From the NCBI GenBank assembly GCA_003439945.1, contig QVRM01001124.1, positions 1 through 64,000 on the forward strand: a stretch of 64,000 nucleotides of DNA, read 5' to 3'. The stretch comes from Dermanyssus gallinae (Eukaryota > Arthropoda > Arachnida > Mesostigmata > Dermanyssidae). Below are positions 47,533-60,106 of this stretch, piece by piece (within the stretch, counting starts at the first letter, position 1; every line of letters starts with the position of its first letter). A program made the translations under genes and the position numbers. Below the pieces are notes generated by a model. The model did not search any database and was not told where the DNA came from. It saw only the letters and a list, made by a program, of their open reading frames with translations.

Positions 47533-49222
47533 GTGATGATTAATTAATCATTTACAATACGTTTGCACACTCGGCAGTGCTCGCCTTCTTAACGTTAACC
47601 TAAGTATGTTAAGTTATGCACAATATTAACTGCACCCGGTTGCTGTAAGCCATGTGTACTTTTCATTTTAGTTCGATCTATTTTCATTGAAATACTATGA
47701 AAAAAAAGCGTTATTTTCTCCATAGATCATTACAGAAAGGTATCCTCAATAAGAGTCCGAAGACAGACCCAAAGCCCACAGAATTGAAATTGCATTGTCG
47801 CAGCCCTTCCTCATTGCGCTTCGTACGAAATATTTTGAAGGAGGTACTTAATGACTCATGTCTCACTAGATGCGTGACTTGCCTACTCAGCTTCCGGAGT
47901 AAGTCTTCTTTGTCTAAGTACTCTAGTCGTTTTAACCGCTGCTGGCTGTACCTTGTACCAATGTGCCATATCCCTATTGACTACAGATTCATCAGCTGAC
48001 GCTCCTCAGCTCTACGCGAGCCAGCACATCCAAGTATTATATCTAGTGTACACCCGATAGATTTGCCTACACACGATTGTGCATGTATGTAGGCAACTGC
48101 CATATCCAAGATAAAACACGACCTTCAATCCAGGGCGCGAGAGTCATGCGCCACGCAGGACGCAGATTACTCTCGTTATGTATACCAAGCGGTTTCCTGC
48201 GCGTTGGGACGAACGCCTGTTTCAAGGACGCCATAATTAGCTATGTGTTGGGGACGCTAACCTGCGGTATATAACACACACTGATACGATTTTGGTTCAG
48301 TGTAGCCCGGATACAATGTCATAGGTACATGGCAAAGGTACCTACGGCCTCCCCTAGTGGAACACTGAGACGACGCTGAGTAAGTTATTGTCCAGCATCA
48401 ACCTTAACTGTTGTCACGGCAGGATCTCTAAGCGTCGAGTAAAGAGACGCGTTCAGTCTGACCTTTTTACTTTGTCTAGACCTTTTTCCAGCAATTTCTC
48501 AGACCGAGGCCTTCACTGCTCAAATGAAGCAGTGGTTTCCTGGAAATCGTCCCAAAGGTGAACGCTAAAATACGTTTTACTGCCGTTTTAATGTAGTCGC
48601 CAATAAAATCCAAGACTGCTCCTGTCCAGAAGTCGGACAGGATCGACGGAAACATGAGTGAGGTAGAGCGGTTTTGCCCAGGCCACCTAACGTAAAAACT
48701 AATGCTATAAAGTATCGCATTTTAAAGCTGAAAATTTAAAACCGGATGCTTTCTGAAAATTCAGGTTCTTTTGTGTGTCTCTGGGGACGCCGCACAGGAT
48801 ATCGACCAAACAATTCATTGTGTCTTTGTGTGTTTGAATCTTCCGGCTGCAATCTTAACTCCAACTGCTAGATAAACCCGCGTACGCCCATGCTAAACAG
48901 GGCCCAAAAATGTCTTTCGTTTGTATTCCAAAGCCCGACCGAATCTACTATTTTTGAGCAGCAGTTATAGTGTCACCTTAAGGTTAAGTTCGCTTTCATT
49001 GCGAATGCTACATTTAGTCTGTTAACGAGTATGGGTCTCATCAGCCGTCTGGTATGCAGATGAACATAAACCGTTACGTTATCCTCTATGAGGGTTAGAA
49101 AGAAAAACTGTATGCTGGTAAATGCGTGTTCGAATTAAGATTTCACTGTCGCCCGTAATAATCTACTGGCATGCACGGACTGCATACACGGCGGTCTCCA
49201 CCACTCCGTCGCTTGATTGTCG
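47528..49222. other. no gene recognised
   Basis: Mixed-composition intergenic DNA; no motif, array or hairpin of note. Confidence 0.4.
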
Positions 49223-49620
49223 CTAAAAAAAAACACTCCGGCAACCTCCCATTGTGCAAAACCGAGTCATCGTTTCGAGCAGCGGGTTTACCAGCTTCTG
49301 ACTAGTTGCTCGAAGTGTTCTTAAGGTACTGTGGGCCGATCCCAACAGACTCGCGTTTGACCACTTGATAGGAAAACTCGTAACTGCGATGCGTATTTCG
49401 TATTCCGTAAAAATAATCACAATGATGACAAAGACCTGCCAAGATGGCGTTTATGGCAAGCTCGCGGCCTTTACTGCACTCAGGTACATTGCCAGAGGGT
49501 CGTCGTATTTTTACCCTGATGAAGGCACAATGCTCAAGTTTAGTGTCGAGCATACACCCAAGAGTCTAAATGTGCGCGGGCGCTGACTGCAGAGAGCGCC
49601 AACCTGCCAACTTCAACCTC
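49223..49620 (-). pseudogene. LINE RT C-terminal fragment (R1/Jockey-like)
   Basis: The minus strand reads FRLLGV, then (one frame change) MLDTKLEHCAFIRVKIRR, the block F-x-Y/L-L-G-V-x-L-D-x-x-L found after the YADD motif of LINE RTs. A further frame carries SASLLGSAHSTLRTL-like sequence. It is a short fossil with at least two frame changes. Confidence 0.45.
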
Positions 49621-50437
49621 AAACCCAAATCCACGTAGGTCTTTCTTCACGACTGCCGCTAAAGACTGTCCACGCATTTTTTTGCCGGAATGACAAATGT
49701 TATTTTGTCACCTAATTAAACAACACTACAAGTAGGAAGTGTAATGGAGACCGATTCGTAACCCTTGGTACACAGCTAATCATCTTCGGCCTTTAGCGCG
49801 ATAAAATTATCGTGACGATTGACGACCAAATCGGATCGGTAGGCGATACTTGAGCTCTACGACGGAGCTAGGAGGAATTGACCCGCACGTATTAGCGGAT
49901 GCCACAGCGTTTTGTAGCGCCACTGCTGTATCATTTATTGTTGGCCTATGTTGTGTCCGCTATAAGGCAGACAAGTGCCACCCATGCTACCTTGTGTAGT
50001 CCAGAGTTTCATAGCCTTGGTAAACGCCTTGATCATTTCAGCGTGCATATTTGTGCTAGCACGAACATCAAAATTGCATTGAGGCTTTAGGCGTCTGGCG
50101 TCAATATTGCCGCCGTTGCAAGTGGATTGCTGCCGCTGAAAGTTACAACTCAAAAAACCGAGATCTTCTTAAAATCGCCAAAAAGTTGAATCTTCGACAA
50201 AAGGTCAGAGTTGGGCGAACCGTGTCAGTGGTGCACAGACAGTACAATTGTTTGCCTTGGGCTTAGATATTTGAAACGGCTTGCTGCTGTTTGGCGCAGC
50301 CGCTTCATTCAGTTGAATTTTGCTGATCACGGTAATTATTCAAGCATTTCTTTACGTCTCTGCATTGAGAAAACTCTACGATACGTCTGCCAAAAACAGA
50401 TTACAGACAGTGTAGATCGAGATCATTTTTATCGCTG

Positions 50438-50545
50438 TCACGGTTTAGAGGCAAAACACTCTGTCTTGTTAAAATTGTTAATATATATATATATTACATT
50501 TTCAAGAAATGTAACAAGACAGGGTGTTTTGCCTTTAAACCGTGA
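50438..50545. mobile_element. 108-bp foldback (MITE-like) element
   Basis: 34-bp terminal inverted repeats (outer end TCACGGTTTA) with two mismatches surround an AT-rich core containing (AT)n. On its right side LINE sequence homologous to 51760-51800 resumes immediately, which fits insertion into that LINE copy. No transposase is encoded. Confidence 0.65.
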
Positions 50546-50549
50546 AACC

Positions 50550-50930
50550 GGAGAATTGACTCCATAAGCGTTTTGTAAACACGTACTAGAAGGTCCCGCA
50601 AAACCTTGGCTCTCCTCAAACGCACGAGTGAGGCCACCACGGCCTCACTTGACTGTCCCATTTCAGATGCTTGTTTAGTACAATGCCAACCCATTTCGCC
50701 TCTCAGCTGAGAGGGATAGCAGAGTCGCCTACCCGGAGGGAGATATTACCAGTTTTGAAGTTCTGTCTCGATGCCCGTTGTGGGGTGTGGTACAGAACGA
50801 GTGTCGTCTTCGTAGGGTTAACGACATATGCCTCCAAAGGAATTCAGAAGAGCTGGCAGACCTTCCGGTACGAACCAGTCTTCTTTTTCCTACGACGTTA
50901 GATACACCGGTGACTTCTAGGCCTGCCTAA
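50550..50930 (-). pseudogene. LINE RT fragment, family copy B
   Basis: The minus strand has blocks RLRRAKVLRDLLVRVYKTLM and, in another frame upstream, NFKTGNISLRVGDSAI. Both match the copy at 51528-52380 closely. It is truncated by the foldback element. Confidence 0.65.
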
Positions 50931-51527
50931 CCAACACTAATTCTGGCATCCGTGGCTTTCATCTTAAGCCATCTAGAAAAGATTACTATCGTGAGCCGGG
51001 CCAAACCTGTATGCGCCGGATTTGCCATCAAATTTGTGTTCGCAGTACCATGCGCCATACACTGTACAAAACTTGAACTGCAGTGAAACACAGGCTGCAC
51101 AATGTGGCATATATATGTGTAAACAAACACACTAGATTGATCGCGTGGCAACAATTTACTTTTTTAACACGACTTAAGTTGCTTCGAGATTGCACAACGC
51201 GCAATACGTCAGTATGTTTAACGTTTAGCATGCGAATATTAGCCACGAAGGGCCTAATCGAATTTGAAAAACATGCTAATGTGACGTTAACTATCTGACT
51301 ACACGGCTGCATGTGTAAGTAAACCCCTTATTGCTGTATAAATCAATCAATCAGATTTTATTGACGTGCCAAACAAGTTGACAATCTGACACCTTTCGTT
51401 CAAAATGTACACAAATACAAGTGTATGTACAAATTAAAAGTGTGTTTGCGATTTAAAAAAAGTATAATTAACACAATAAAACTTTAATAAATGTTGCTTA
51501 AACACAACGGCCCGGCCTGCATGTGCT

Positions 51528-52380
51528 GGGTAAGGGCAAAATCAAAAGCACAATCGGAAGGAATTCCATTGTTCTTCACGTTATAGGCTAGCACCATTAA
51601 CTTTAAACGTGTCAGCTGAGAAGCCCGAGCCTGTTGTACCATGAAATCAGACTCGCGCGAAGAGGAAGACCTGTTAAGGCACTAACCGCGTTATTCTGAA
51701 CGACCCTTAGCTTGTCTAGGGTTGTCGAATACGTGGCGCCCCACAGAGTAATTTCGTAAGTTAGAATTGGCTCCATGAGCGCTTTGTAGACACGTACTAG
51801 AAGGTCCCGCGAAGCCTTGGCTCTCCTCAGACGCACGAATGAAGCCACCATGGCCTCATTTGACTGTTTCATTTCATATGCTCACACAATGCCAAGACAT
51901 TTTGCCTATCAGCTGAGAGAGATAGCAGAGCCGCCTACTCGAAGGGAGATATTACCAGTTTTGAAGTTCTGTATTAATGTCCGTTGTGAGGTGTGGTTAA
52001 GAACGAGTGTCGTCTTCGTCGGGTTAATGACAAAACGTTGAAATAAAAATATAGCCTTCAATCCCGGTTTCAACGTGCTGAATATTATACGTATTATTTG
52101 ACAATTGGGAGGGTGAGACATGGAATAAAATAGTGGTGTTGTCTGCATAAACGATTGAGCGGTAATCTACGTACGTCTCGATGGACGAAATGTATGTGCT
52201 GAAGGTAAAATGTCCTATATAATATATACGAAATTACGAAACTGAAACCGTTTTGAAGTGTTCTTTCTGTTTTAGCTATGCTCGACGTGAAGTCATACGC
52301 TTGCAGGCTCCGTGGCGTTATTACCGGTAGCACCCGATCAAAATGACCTCGTAGTAGATATGCCTCAAGGTACAATTAGC
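51528..52380 (-). pseudogene. LINE RT fragment, family copy C (longest)
   Basis: On the minus strand, in order: YISSIETYVDYRSIVYADN (RT motif C, Asp changed to Asn in YADD), NPTKTTLVLNHTSQRTL, NFKTGNISLRVGGSAI, RLRRAKASRDLLVRVYKALM and TYEITLWGATYSTTLDKL, then VVQNNAVSALTGLPLRAS. These are collinear with the palm end and thumb of Jockey/I-type LINE RTs. Several frame changes and stops are present. Confidence 0.75.
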
Positions 52381-52580
52381 AGTGCTGCTCGTACAAGCAC
52401 TACATGGTGCAAGCATACATCCTAGCCCGTATATGCTTGAGATTGCCACAGAGTACAGTTATTTTCTGCAAGCCTATCATATCTAGACACGCTATCAGTT
52501 TCTCCAGCAGAATTTCTGTATCCTCCAATGATGGACTAGAGTAGGCTGCAATCACGTTTATGGTGTTTCCTACCAGGACT

Positions 52581-52701
52581 GTGAGTATAAATGAGTGAGT
52601 AGTCGGTGGTGCGGGCCAGGCAGAGGACGTGTGTTGCTTGAGCGAGAGAATGGCGAACTCGTAACGGTCGCCGGTCAGTTATGGGGGTGGTGGACACTAC
52701 A
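52581..52701 (+). repeat. 5' LTR, truncated
   Basis: Matches roughly the last 120 bp of the LTR at 53891-54172 and ends with the same GGACACTACA. The upstream part is missing. Confidence 0.7.
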
Positions 52702-52703
52702 AC

Positions 52704-53876
52704 TGGCGCAGCCGTCAGGATGCGGAAGAATGAAAAGGTAGTGCAACAATGCCACAGGTCTGCCACCCCCACCTCCGGTTATGCCATCCATGGACCGGCC
52801 AACAACACCGTGGAGGGAATGGCATCAGGCACGGAGCCGGAGGAAGAAGACGGCAAGGCGACTACGTCAGGATGGTGACGAAGCTAACGGAGTTGTTCAA
52901 GGAACATAAGGGAGCAGCCGTTGCCGACGACGACTTCGGCAGCCGTCGGCACTGCGGTGACTGGTGGTGAGGTGCAACCACGACGTTCGGGGCCTGGTGT
53001 TGAGGAGCCAGCTCATTCTGAGGGCAACAATGCCAAAGGTGAGAGGAAAGCTCCACCTCTAAGAGGCCTTGCAAGTCGAGCAGACCGTGACGACCGCGTT
53101 ACACATGAAGGGGTGCGTCACGGAAGCCAGGTGGAGCGCAGATACGGGTAGGTGACGAGAAGCGGAAAGCTGAAGAACCGGCGGAACGAAGCGGACAAAG
53201 GCCGGCGGCTGAGCGAGAACACGGAGGGGGTGGATGACAGTTGTGCGGATGGAAGAGCCACGAGTACGGAGTAGTCTTACAGGCCTCGACGGACGCGCTA
53301 CACGTGAGGTACGTCACAGAAACCATGCTGGATGTAGGACGACGCGGGTTGATGAACGAAGTGCGGTTGGCGGCGACACGAAGCGGACAAAAGCCGGCGA
53401 TAGGGCGAGCATACGGAGCGGGTGGATGCCAGGCCTGTGAATGGACAAGTCACGAGTACGGGGCCGAAGTGTGCCTGGCAAAACAAGTGAGGGGCCGAAA
53501 GTATGGCAAGTTTGGCCATTTCGGCCGGAAGTGTACGAACGCGGCAGAATGTGCAAGCGATCGGCGTGGAGAAGCGGCCGCGCTGTGATCGTTGGACCAA
53601 CGGCGAATGCCTGGAGGCGGCGGAGGATGCACATGAGGATGAGCGAGCGCGAGTGGACGAACCGAAGGAGCACGCAGACGGAAAAATAACGGCAGTCGGA
53701 ACCAGGTTCGTGCGGTCGTACTCGGCGACTAGGTCAGTATACGGAGGCCAGCCGCCGCCGGCTGCGCCACATGAAGACAACAGTGCCGTGAAGGGCGTCC
53801 ACGGCGCGTTAGGCGCGCACCAAGCCATTTACGCGAGTTCGTGAGTAAAGACGGGATAGAATTCAAAACAAGCCTA
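52704..53876 (+). pseudogene. gag-like remnant of the LTR element
   Basis: Soon after the primer-binding site a frame reads LPPPPPVMPSMDRPTTPWREW, like the start of many gypsy gag proteins (PPPPP...P..PW..W). At about 53495-53530 another frame reads YGKFGHFGRKC, a CCHC knuckle that has lost its first two cysteines. Frames change several times and no protease, RT, RNase H or integrase motif is visible. The usual role would be capsid formation; this copy cannot do that. Confidence 0.5.
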
Positions 53877-53878
53877 TG

Positions 53879-53890
53879 AAGGGGGGAGAA
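53879..53890 (+). promoter_or_regulatory. polypurine tract
   Basis: AAGGGGGGAGAA directly before the TG of the 3' LTR, the expected second-strand primer site. Confidence 0.7.
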
Positions 53891-54172
53891 TGTAGGATAG
53901 TAGTGTCCGTTAAGCAGCGCGGGCATAGACAGCGTCGGTTGGCGGCAATGCCGAAGCAAGCTAAACACAGGGCGCCAAATAGAGGATGCCGTCACAGCAG
54001 TAGCGAAGACGCGGGAATTTACTAAATGCGCGGGCAATCTGTGAGAATATAAGGAGGCATGAGAATAAATGAGTCGTTTGTTCGAGCCAGGCAAAAGACG
54101 TGTGTTGTTTGAGCGAGAGAATGGCGAACTCGTAACGGTCGCCGCCCGGTCATGGAGATGGTGGACACTACA
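53891..54172 (+). repeat. 3' LTR, 282 bp
   Basis: Begins TGTAG and ends CTACA, with GTGTCC/GGACAC reinforcing the terminal inverted repeat. Confidence 0.75.
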
Positions 54173-54281
54173 ACAGCCATACGAAACAGCCACTGAAAGA
54201 ATCCAATTTACGACTTTTTGTTTGTTGACTAGATTGTGACTTCTTTAATGCTGGAACGTCACCAATTGTTGTATGAGGCAG

Positions 54282-55674
54282 TCACGATCCGCCTGGAGGC
54301 TTACCGCTCTTGCCTAACTCTGCACCAAGCCTATGGGACGACGCGCAAAGTGCATCTCGCAGAAATGTTTCTATGGATTCCCGTATTGAGATTCCAAGGG
54401 GAGTGCTGCCGACAATTTTAGCCGGCTTGTCACTCTTCCCTTCTACGAAGACTCTGGGGAACAAGCAGGGAAGCAGCGTTCCAATACCACTGGTGACTGG
54501 AGTTTGAATCGCTTCTACGATGCAAGGAACGATTCTGTCCAGCAGACCCTGTACTAGATCAACAGCCATATCGGCTGGGGGCGCCACCTTTTTCGTAGAC
54601 TTTGCTCCGAAGTCAACTTCTCAATTCATAGCGGTGGTCTCACTCACCTAAGGCAAAGACGTTCTTCACAACAAACGATCAACAGCGTTTCGTGAAGTTT
54701 TCGGAGGCAAAAACGTATGTCACGCGAGAGCAAAGCGGCACGGCTGTTGCGTTCGGTTGTTTCTCGATATCGTTACGCGAAACTCGCTTTAACATCTCTA
54801 TACAACTTTACCTAGCAGGGCAAGAGCCCCATGTAGCCTCGTGCTTGCCATTACATAGACAGCGCCTACCCTGAGCTTTGCATCCCCTTCTAAGACGTTT
54901 CCAGGAACCACATCTTTTACACTTTGGCTTTGGAACCTTACAATCGGCGGCAAAGTGATCCATACTGCATTATTTGGAGCACTGCATTGGGTCTTTGTAC
55001 AACACAAATCCGTGCTATTTTAGACACAAGCAAACCTCCGACGAAAAATGGTTGCCCGCAAACGCTAAGATCATACTCAGTTTTGGACATTCCTCGGGTT
55101 TTTGGTTTTAACTTGAGCCGCTTCGGTCACTCCCGATGACTTGAGTGCAGCTAGCGAAATAGAAGGGTGGACACTAGATATTTTACTCGTTGCAGAAGAA
55201 TGCGCTATCCTGACATATACGTTAATACCAGTCAACTCTTGCAACGAGCCCGTTCGAGCCCGGTGGCGTGGTGCACTTGCTTACGCCTCGCGACGGGAGG
55301 AGACACATAGATGCTCGGATTCGAGCCTCACCGTTGCACATTTGTACTTATGGGGGTTCGTCTATGAAGCAATGCGAAAAGCAGTTCCGTAGACGTTAAA
55401 TCTTGGCTGGGGGTTAGCCCGAAAAGTATTTTTCTAACTCTTGCAGCGAAAACAGGGTGTCTCTATCTTCTTCGGCTTCTACCACAATGACTAGTTTCCC
55501 GGTTTTTGTAAAGCAGGGCTTTTCAATCCTTTCCTTGAAATGGCTGACAGTACAGTGGCAGACTTCATTGAAGTTATTCCGCAGGTCGTCTTCATCAGCA
55601 GAAAATATTACTGCTTCCTGCCTAGCCACGACAACCCTCGACGCCTGCGGCTTCCGATCACGAACCACTGCCAT
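54282..55674 (-). pseudogene. decayed gag-like ORF1 of a non-LTR element
   Basis: The minus strand opens with a charged domain (KTGKLVIVVEAEEDRDTL, about 55414-55674) like the region before the knuckles in Jockey/I-type ORF1 proteins. Around 54830-54985, after frame changes and a stop, three knuckle remnants appear: QCSK-stop-CSMDHFAADC, CKRCG...C and CLCNGKHEATWGSCP. The last is typical of the third knuckle. A hydrophobic C-terminal frame ends at 54282. Confidence 0.6.
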
Positions 55675-55679
55675 GAATT

Positions 55680-56356
55680 CGGCGCTGTCAGGCAGCCTCT
55701 CGTCGATCTGAGGTTTATGTCCAATCTCAGTCTTCGCATTTACGCTTCACGTTCCAGACGGATTAGTATGCGATACTTCTTCCTTCAGCACGAACTGTAC
55801 GGTCGCCCGCCACCCCGACCAGTAGTAGCCCGGGCAATGCGTTCATCTACGCGCTGGTCGGCTGGTGTTGTTACCGGCTTACGCCGGTAGTTCAGTCCCG
55901 CGCAGTTTTAGCGGCGCATGCGTTCGACCGGCTTCATGCGGCCGTCACGGCGTTAGCGGCCGGAAAAAAAATCGATTCACAGATTTCAACACGGAACCTT
56001 CCGCACGATAGTTCATGGCCCTTCCGCTGGACCACGGTGTGGCCACGGTGACATCACGAAAACATCACGGTTTGCACTGTTTAAGTGCTGCTACTCTGTT
56101 TAACTGCAATCAATCAGTCGCTCTGGAGCGTAGAACGTCCGCTTATGGAAGTTAGAACAACTGTGCATTCCAAGGCAATATACGGCATTTCAAGATATCC
56201 AGAAACTTCTAGAAACTGGATATCTTGAACTTAACTCTGTCCCTTGCGGTACAAATTAACCTTGTGAGCGCTGCATAAAAGCACAGTTTAGCGGAGCGTA
56301 GCGCAAAACACGTCAACACAGCAGCCGAGAACAGCTGATCGCTAAAATATGCTACG

Positions 56357-56413
<57 letters not shown>

Positions 56414-56555
56414 CATAATACGCGCTTTATTTACAATAAAGGGAAAATGTACATTGCAAGAAAATCACAACATTCATGCATAGGTTCGGGTTGCTCTCCA
56501 AAGAAACAGGGACATTACTATTTCCGTTCGTAGCGAACCTTAGATCGCGTATGCG

Positions 56556-56608
<53 letters not shown>

Positions 56609-56824
56609 CACGGCGAATAAACGGCGAAACAGCTGTATTGCTTTTGCCCTAAACTGTCTTACAACTTGATCGTTATTCGGTGCCTCCCGCTTACACAACT
56701 CGGCTCAATCCCATACGGCGCAAATGCTGTTGCTCACGTCGAGACCGATCACGAACGGTCTCCGTCGTCGGCCAGTAAACCATAAATGAGTTGACGCACT
56801 ATGTATCTATTCTGTATACGGGCA

Positions 56825-56862
<38 letters not shown>

Positions 56863-57285
56863 CTTGGTATATAACATAATGTAATATACGAAAAATAAAT
56901 AAATATATATATATCTTCGGTTTTAGTCCGGAGCGGCCACTGCAACTTGAATTCAACTTGTTACCGTCAAGCCAATAGATACGCGCATACGTCGCCCTGC
57001 CTTCTTGGACTGGGCAGATTTGTACCTCAAGTCAATGGCCCGGCTCGAGATACATTAAGCTTTACGAGCTTTCTTTTCCATGCGAGTCGTTCCACGGCAC
57101 GACCAGCCGGTGGTAGACGCCAAGTTATTCTATACATGTTATATAAGCATAAACAGCAAGTGATATGCATGTCGCATGCCGTAGTTAGCGAAACAACTTG
57201 CGACAAATACTCAAAAGTGGCAATTTGAAGTGTTTTTCTAATAAATGTGTGTTTTTCAATGTGAACTCAAATGTCGCGTCGGTGG
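55680..57285. other. no gene recognised; three AT arrays
   Basis: AT arrays at about 56360-56412, 56559-56604 and 56828-56858. The 145-bp segment between the first two is AT-bracketed like the unit at 19.9 kb but is not the same sequence. Confidence 0.5.
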
Positions 57286-57448
<163 letters not shown>

Positions 57449-57449
<1 letters not shown>

Positions 57450-57554
57450 TGACTTGACATGTAGTCATCATTTGCTGAACTCGTCGGAGAAAAAGCTGAT
57501 ACTTCAGCTTCATCTTCGGCGAGTTAAGCAAATAATGCCTACATGCCAAGTCAA
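57449..57554. repeat. 106-nt foldback: 51-bp arms, 4-nt loop
   Basis: 57449-57499 pairs with 57504-57554 with about eight mismatches. The outer ends (TTGACTTG / CAAGTCAA) match perfectly. Both strands therefore encode nearly the same peptide in one frame. It abuts the AT array on the left. It could be a MITE-like element or a pre-miRNA-like hairpin. Confidence 0.7.
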
Positions 57555-58029
57555 CAATTGTCTCGACCGGTAGTAAGTAGTATAAATAGCGTACCACTAT
57601 ACTATTAAAAAATTACAAATAGTTCTCTTAATGAAGTTGGTTACTGGCACTAGTCGCTGTTTGACCTTCTATATATCTGTCTGTCTATGTTGATGTTCCG
57701 CAAACCGCAACAGCGATCAGATACTAAGTCGGCGGTGCGCACGCATTACACAACTCGATCTTCTTGCTCTGAAACTATCAGAGGCGGAGCGCCAAGCGTT
57801 TCGTTCGCGAATGGTTCTGGCGATTTCAGCGCATCAACGCCTCGTTGATAATCAGTTACTTGACACTCGCAGTTAATTAATTAGTTAATTAATCACTGCT
57901 TAGCACTGGCTGATAAGTTGCTACTTGCAAGCATTGGTAGCACACTAGCACACTAGCCCAGTAGTGCCTAGTGGAACAGTAGGACTTTAAGCATTCACCG
58001 GACACCAGAGACGGATTCACGTTCTCTAG

Positions 58030-58490
58030 CGCGGCGTTCGCTTGGCGCCGGCAGTGAGTTTACATCGGGTTCGGCCGCCTCCGCGCCCGCCTCCATCGCA
58101 GGCACTCTCCACTCTTCTCCACCACCACCACCACCAACCACTTAAAGGCATCCCGCTGACGCAACAATCGAATGTTTGAGCTCGTGCATGAGTGTTCCTT
58201 GTGTTTCTGTGCAGGCTGTTCGCTCCGCGGCAGTTTTCTTCCTCGCGCACCCATTTTGGCGGTGAAGGAGGCATCGTCGTCGTCGCTGTTGTTGTTGCTG
58301 TTGTTGCTGTTTCCAAACGAAGCTCACACAGTCGTCAATCTCATTGTCATCATTGTTTATTTGCTGTTTATTAGTGGTGTTCATTGCACACAATTGCTCC
58401 GCCCGTCACCGCGACTGCCGAATACGTCGAATAGTCGTAGTCAATCGTCTCTGTGTTGCGCGTCGTCTCGTCTCTCGATCAAAGCAAAGT
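58030..58490 (+). other. GC-richer, exon-like block with a splice-donor match
   Basis: Composition is GC- and CpG-richer than its neighbours, and a strong donor (CAAA followed by GTAAGTAGA) starts at 58489. It could be a 5' noncoding exon, perhaps of SCO1 2.3 kb downstream, whose start codon is preceded by a pyrimidine-rich stretch ending near 60786. This link is conjecture. Confidence 0.2.
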
Positions 58491-58867
58491 AAGTAGAAAG
58501 TAGCCGGCCATGCTTTGAAATAAGTTGCCGCTTGTGTTCTTGTCGCGCTGTGCTTATGTTGCGTGTGTTGGCCGGTATAAATGGTTGGAATCTAATTCGG
58601 CGGCCCTAGCTTTAGACCAACGACGAATATAGACCGATATGGCCGTCGATCGATCGATATGAGGTCACCGCCAATCCCCCGCCTGCGGGTGACGTTTTCT
58701 CGGCGGCTGTGTTCGTAAGAACATCGACACGACCATTGCCAAATGTAGTTTCGGCTTCTCATTTCATTCTGTCACCACTCAACCTTTTCTGCATAGAAAT
58801 ATACATATGACTTATCTGTTCAACGCGTATCCGGGTGAAAACTGATATTTGAAATTGCTGAGCATAT

Positions 58868-58870
<3 letters not shown>

Positions 58871-58904
<34 letters not shown>

Positions 58905-58993
58905 ACATTTATTCAATGTAATTAATCATTCGTGGTCGGAACATGACATTTGGGTCTCTGCAAACATGTATATATATATATATATATATATAT
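58871..58993. repeat. two AT arrays enclosing a 67-bp segment
   Basis: AT arrays at about 58871-58901 and 58969-58993. Confidence 0.85.
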
Positions 58994-60020
58994 TAGGCTT
59001 GTAGCTTCTGTTAAACTAATTAATCATTCCCAATCGACCACGGTTGGACTCTCCCCCATGTGTCTGTGTGTATATGTGCACACGACCTCCCCGAAATTTC
59101 ATCTTAGGTAAATACTTTAGAAAGCCGGAGAAGATATTTTTTCATCGGATATTGCCTGTATATGGCTTTTCAAGATAGTTGCTCCAGGGTCGAGTCATTT
59201 CTCCCATTTTTCGCTTTTGTGTGGAAATACTTGCGTTTGTTTTGTAGGTGTAGCTGTCGACTGTACTCACAACGAAGCCTTTGGGTTACACGTAATCATA
59301 AAGAGCATCTGCTGAACACGGTTTCCTCGTGACAGGAAACGCATTTAAGCGTTTGTCAGGAATCTCTGCACTACATCATTATATTTTTTTATAATACATA
59401 TGTACTTTTATTTTAAATATTGTTGGTAGTAACATATTAGCTACAGGCAAAATTGTCTAATGTTGCCTAATAAAATTACGACACTTACTTTTTCTAAACG
59501 AGCAAAATTGATCTTCATTGCAAATATTACACGTACAAAGTACATGGCCGTCTACTCAGACAATGTCACTAAACCTTTCAAGTGCGGTGTGTACAAGGGG
59601 TATGGACGTATTCAGTACTAGCCAATGACTAGCACTTACTGGGAACTTCTCGTTCTTACAATTGCAATCCCTATCCCCACTAAGAGAAACATTCAAAGAT
59701 TACTGTCCTTATTAAAGACTGAAAAGCTCATTTTGTCTCTCAATGTAGCGCGCGTGCAGCTCCGAACATCTAAGGACATCACAGACCTGTTATTGCTCTG
59801 TTTCAAAGTGTCAAACACACTTGATCCCATTAAGAAACGTCAGATACGACGAGATTCAGTGTCTTATTTAATAGGCTAGAGTCTCGTTCGTTATCGAAAT
59901 TAACCAGACAAATCACTCCACCAACTAAGAACGGCCATGTACCACCATCCACCACATTAAGAAAGAGTTGCCAAACCTACCATCCTTCTAAATTCTGGAA
60001 TGTGAATGAAATTAAGACAA

Positions 60021-60106
<86 letters not shown>

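Larger units (their letters stand above)
52581..54172 (+). mobile_element. LTR retrotransposon remnant (gypsy-like), gag only
   Basis: A 5'-truncated LTR (52581-52701), a primer-binding-site-like TGGCGCAGCCGTCAGG (52704-52719), about 1.15 kb of gag-like DNA, a polypurine tract (53879-53890) and a complete 282-bp LTR (53891-54172). The two LTRs share the block GAGCGAGAGAATGGCGAACT and its surroundings. Pol is absent, so it is non-autonomous or internally deleted. Confidence 0.75.
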
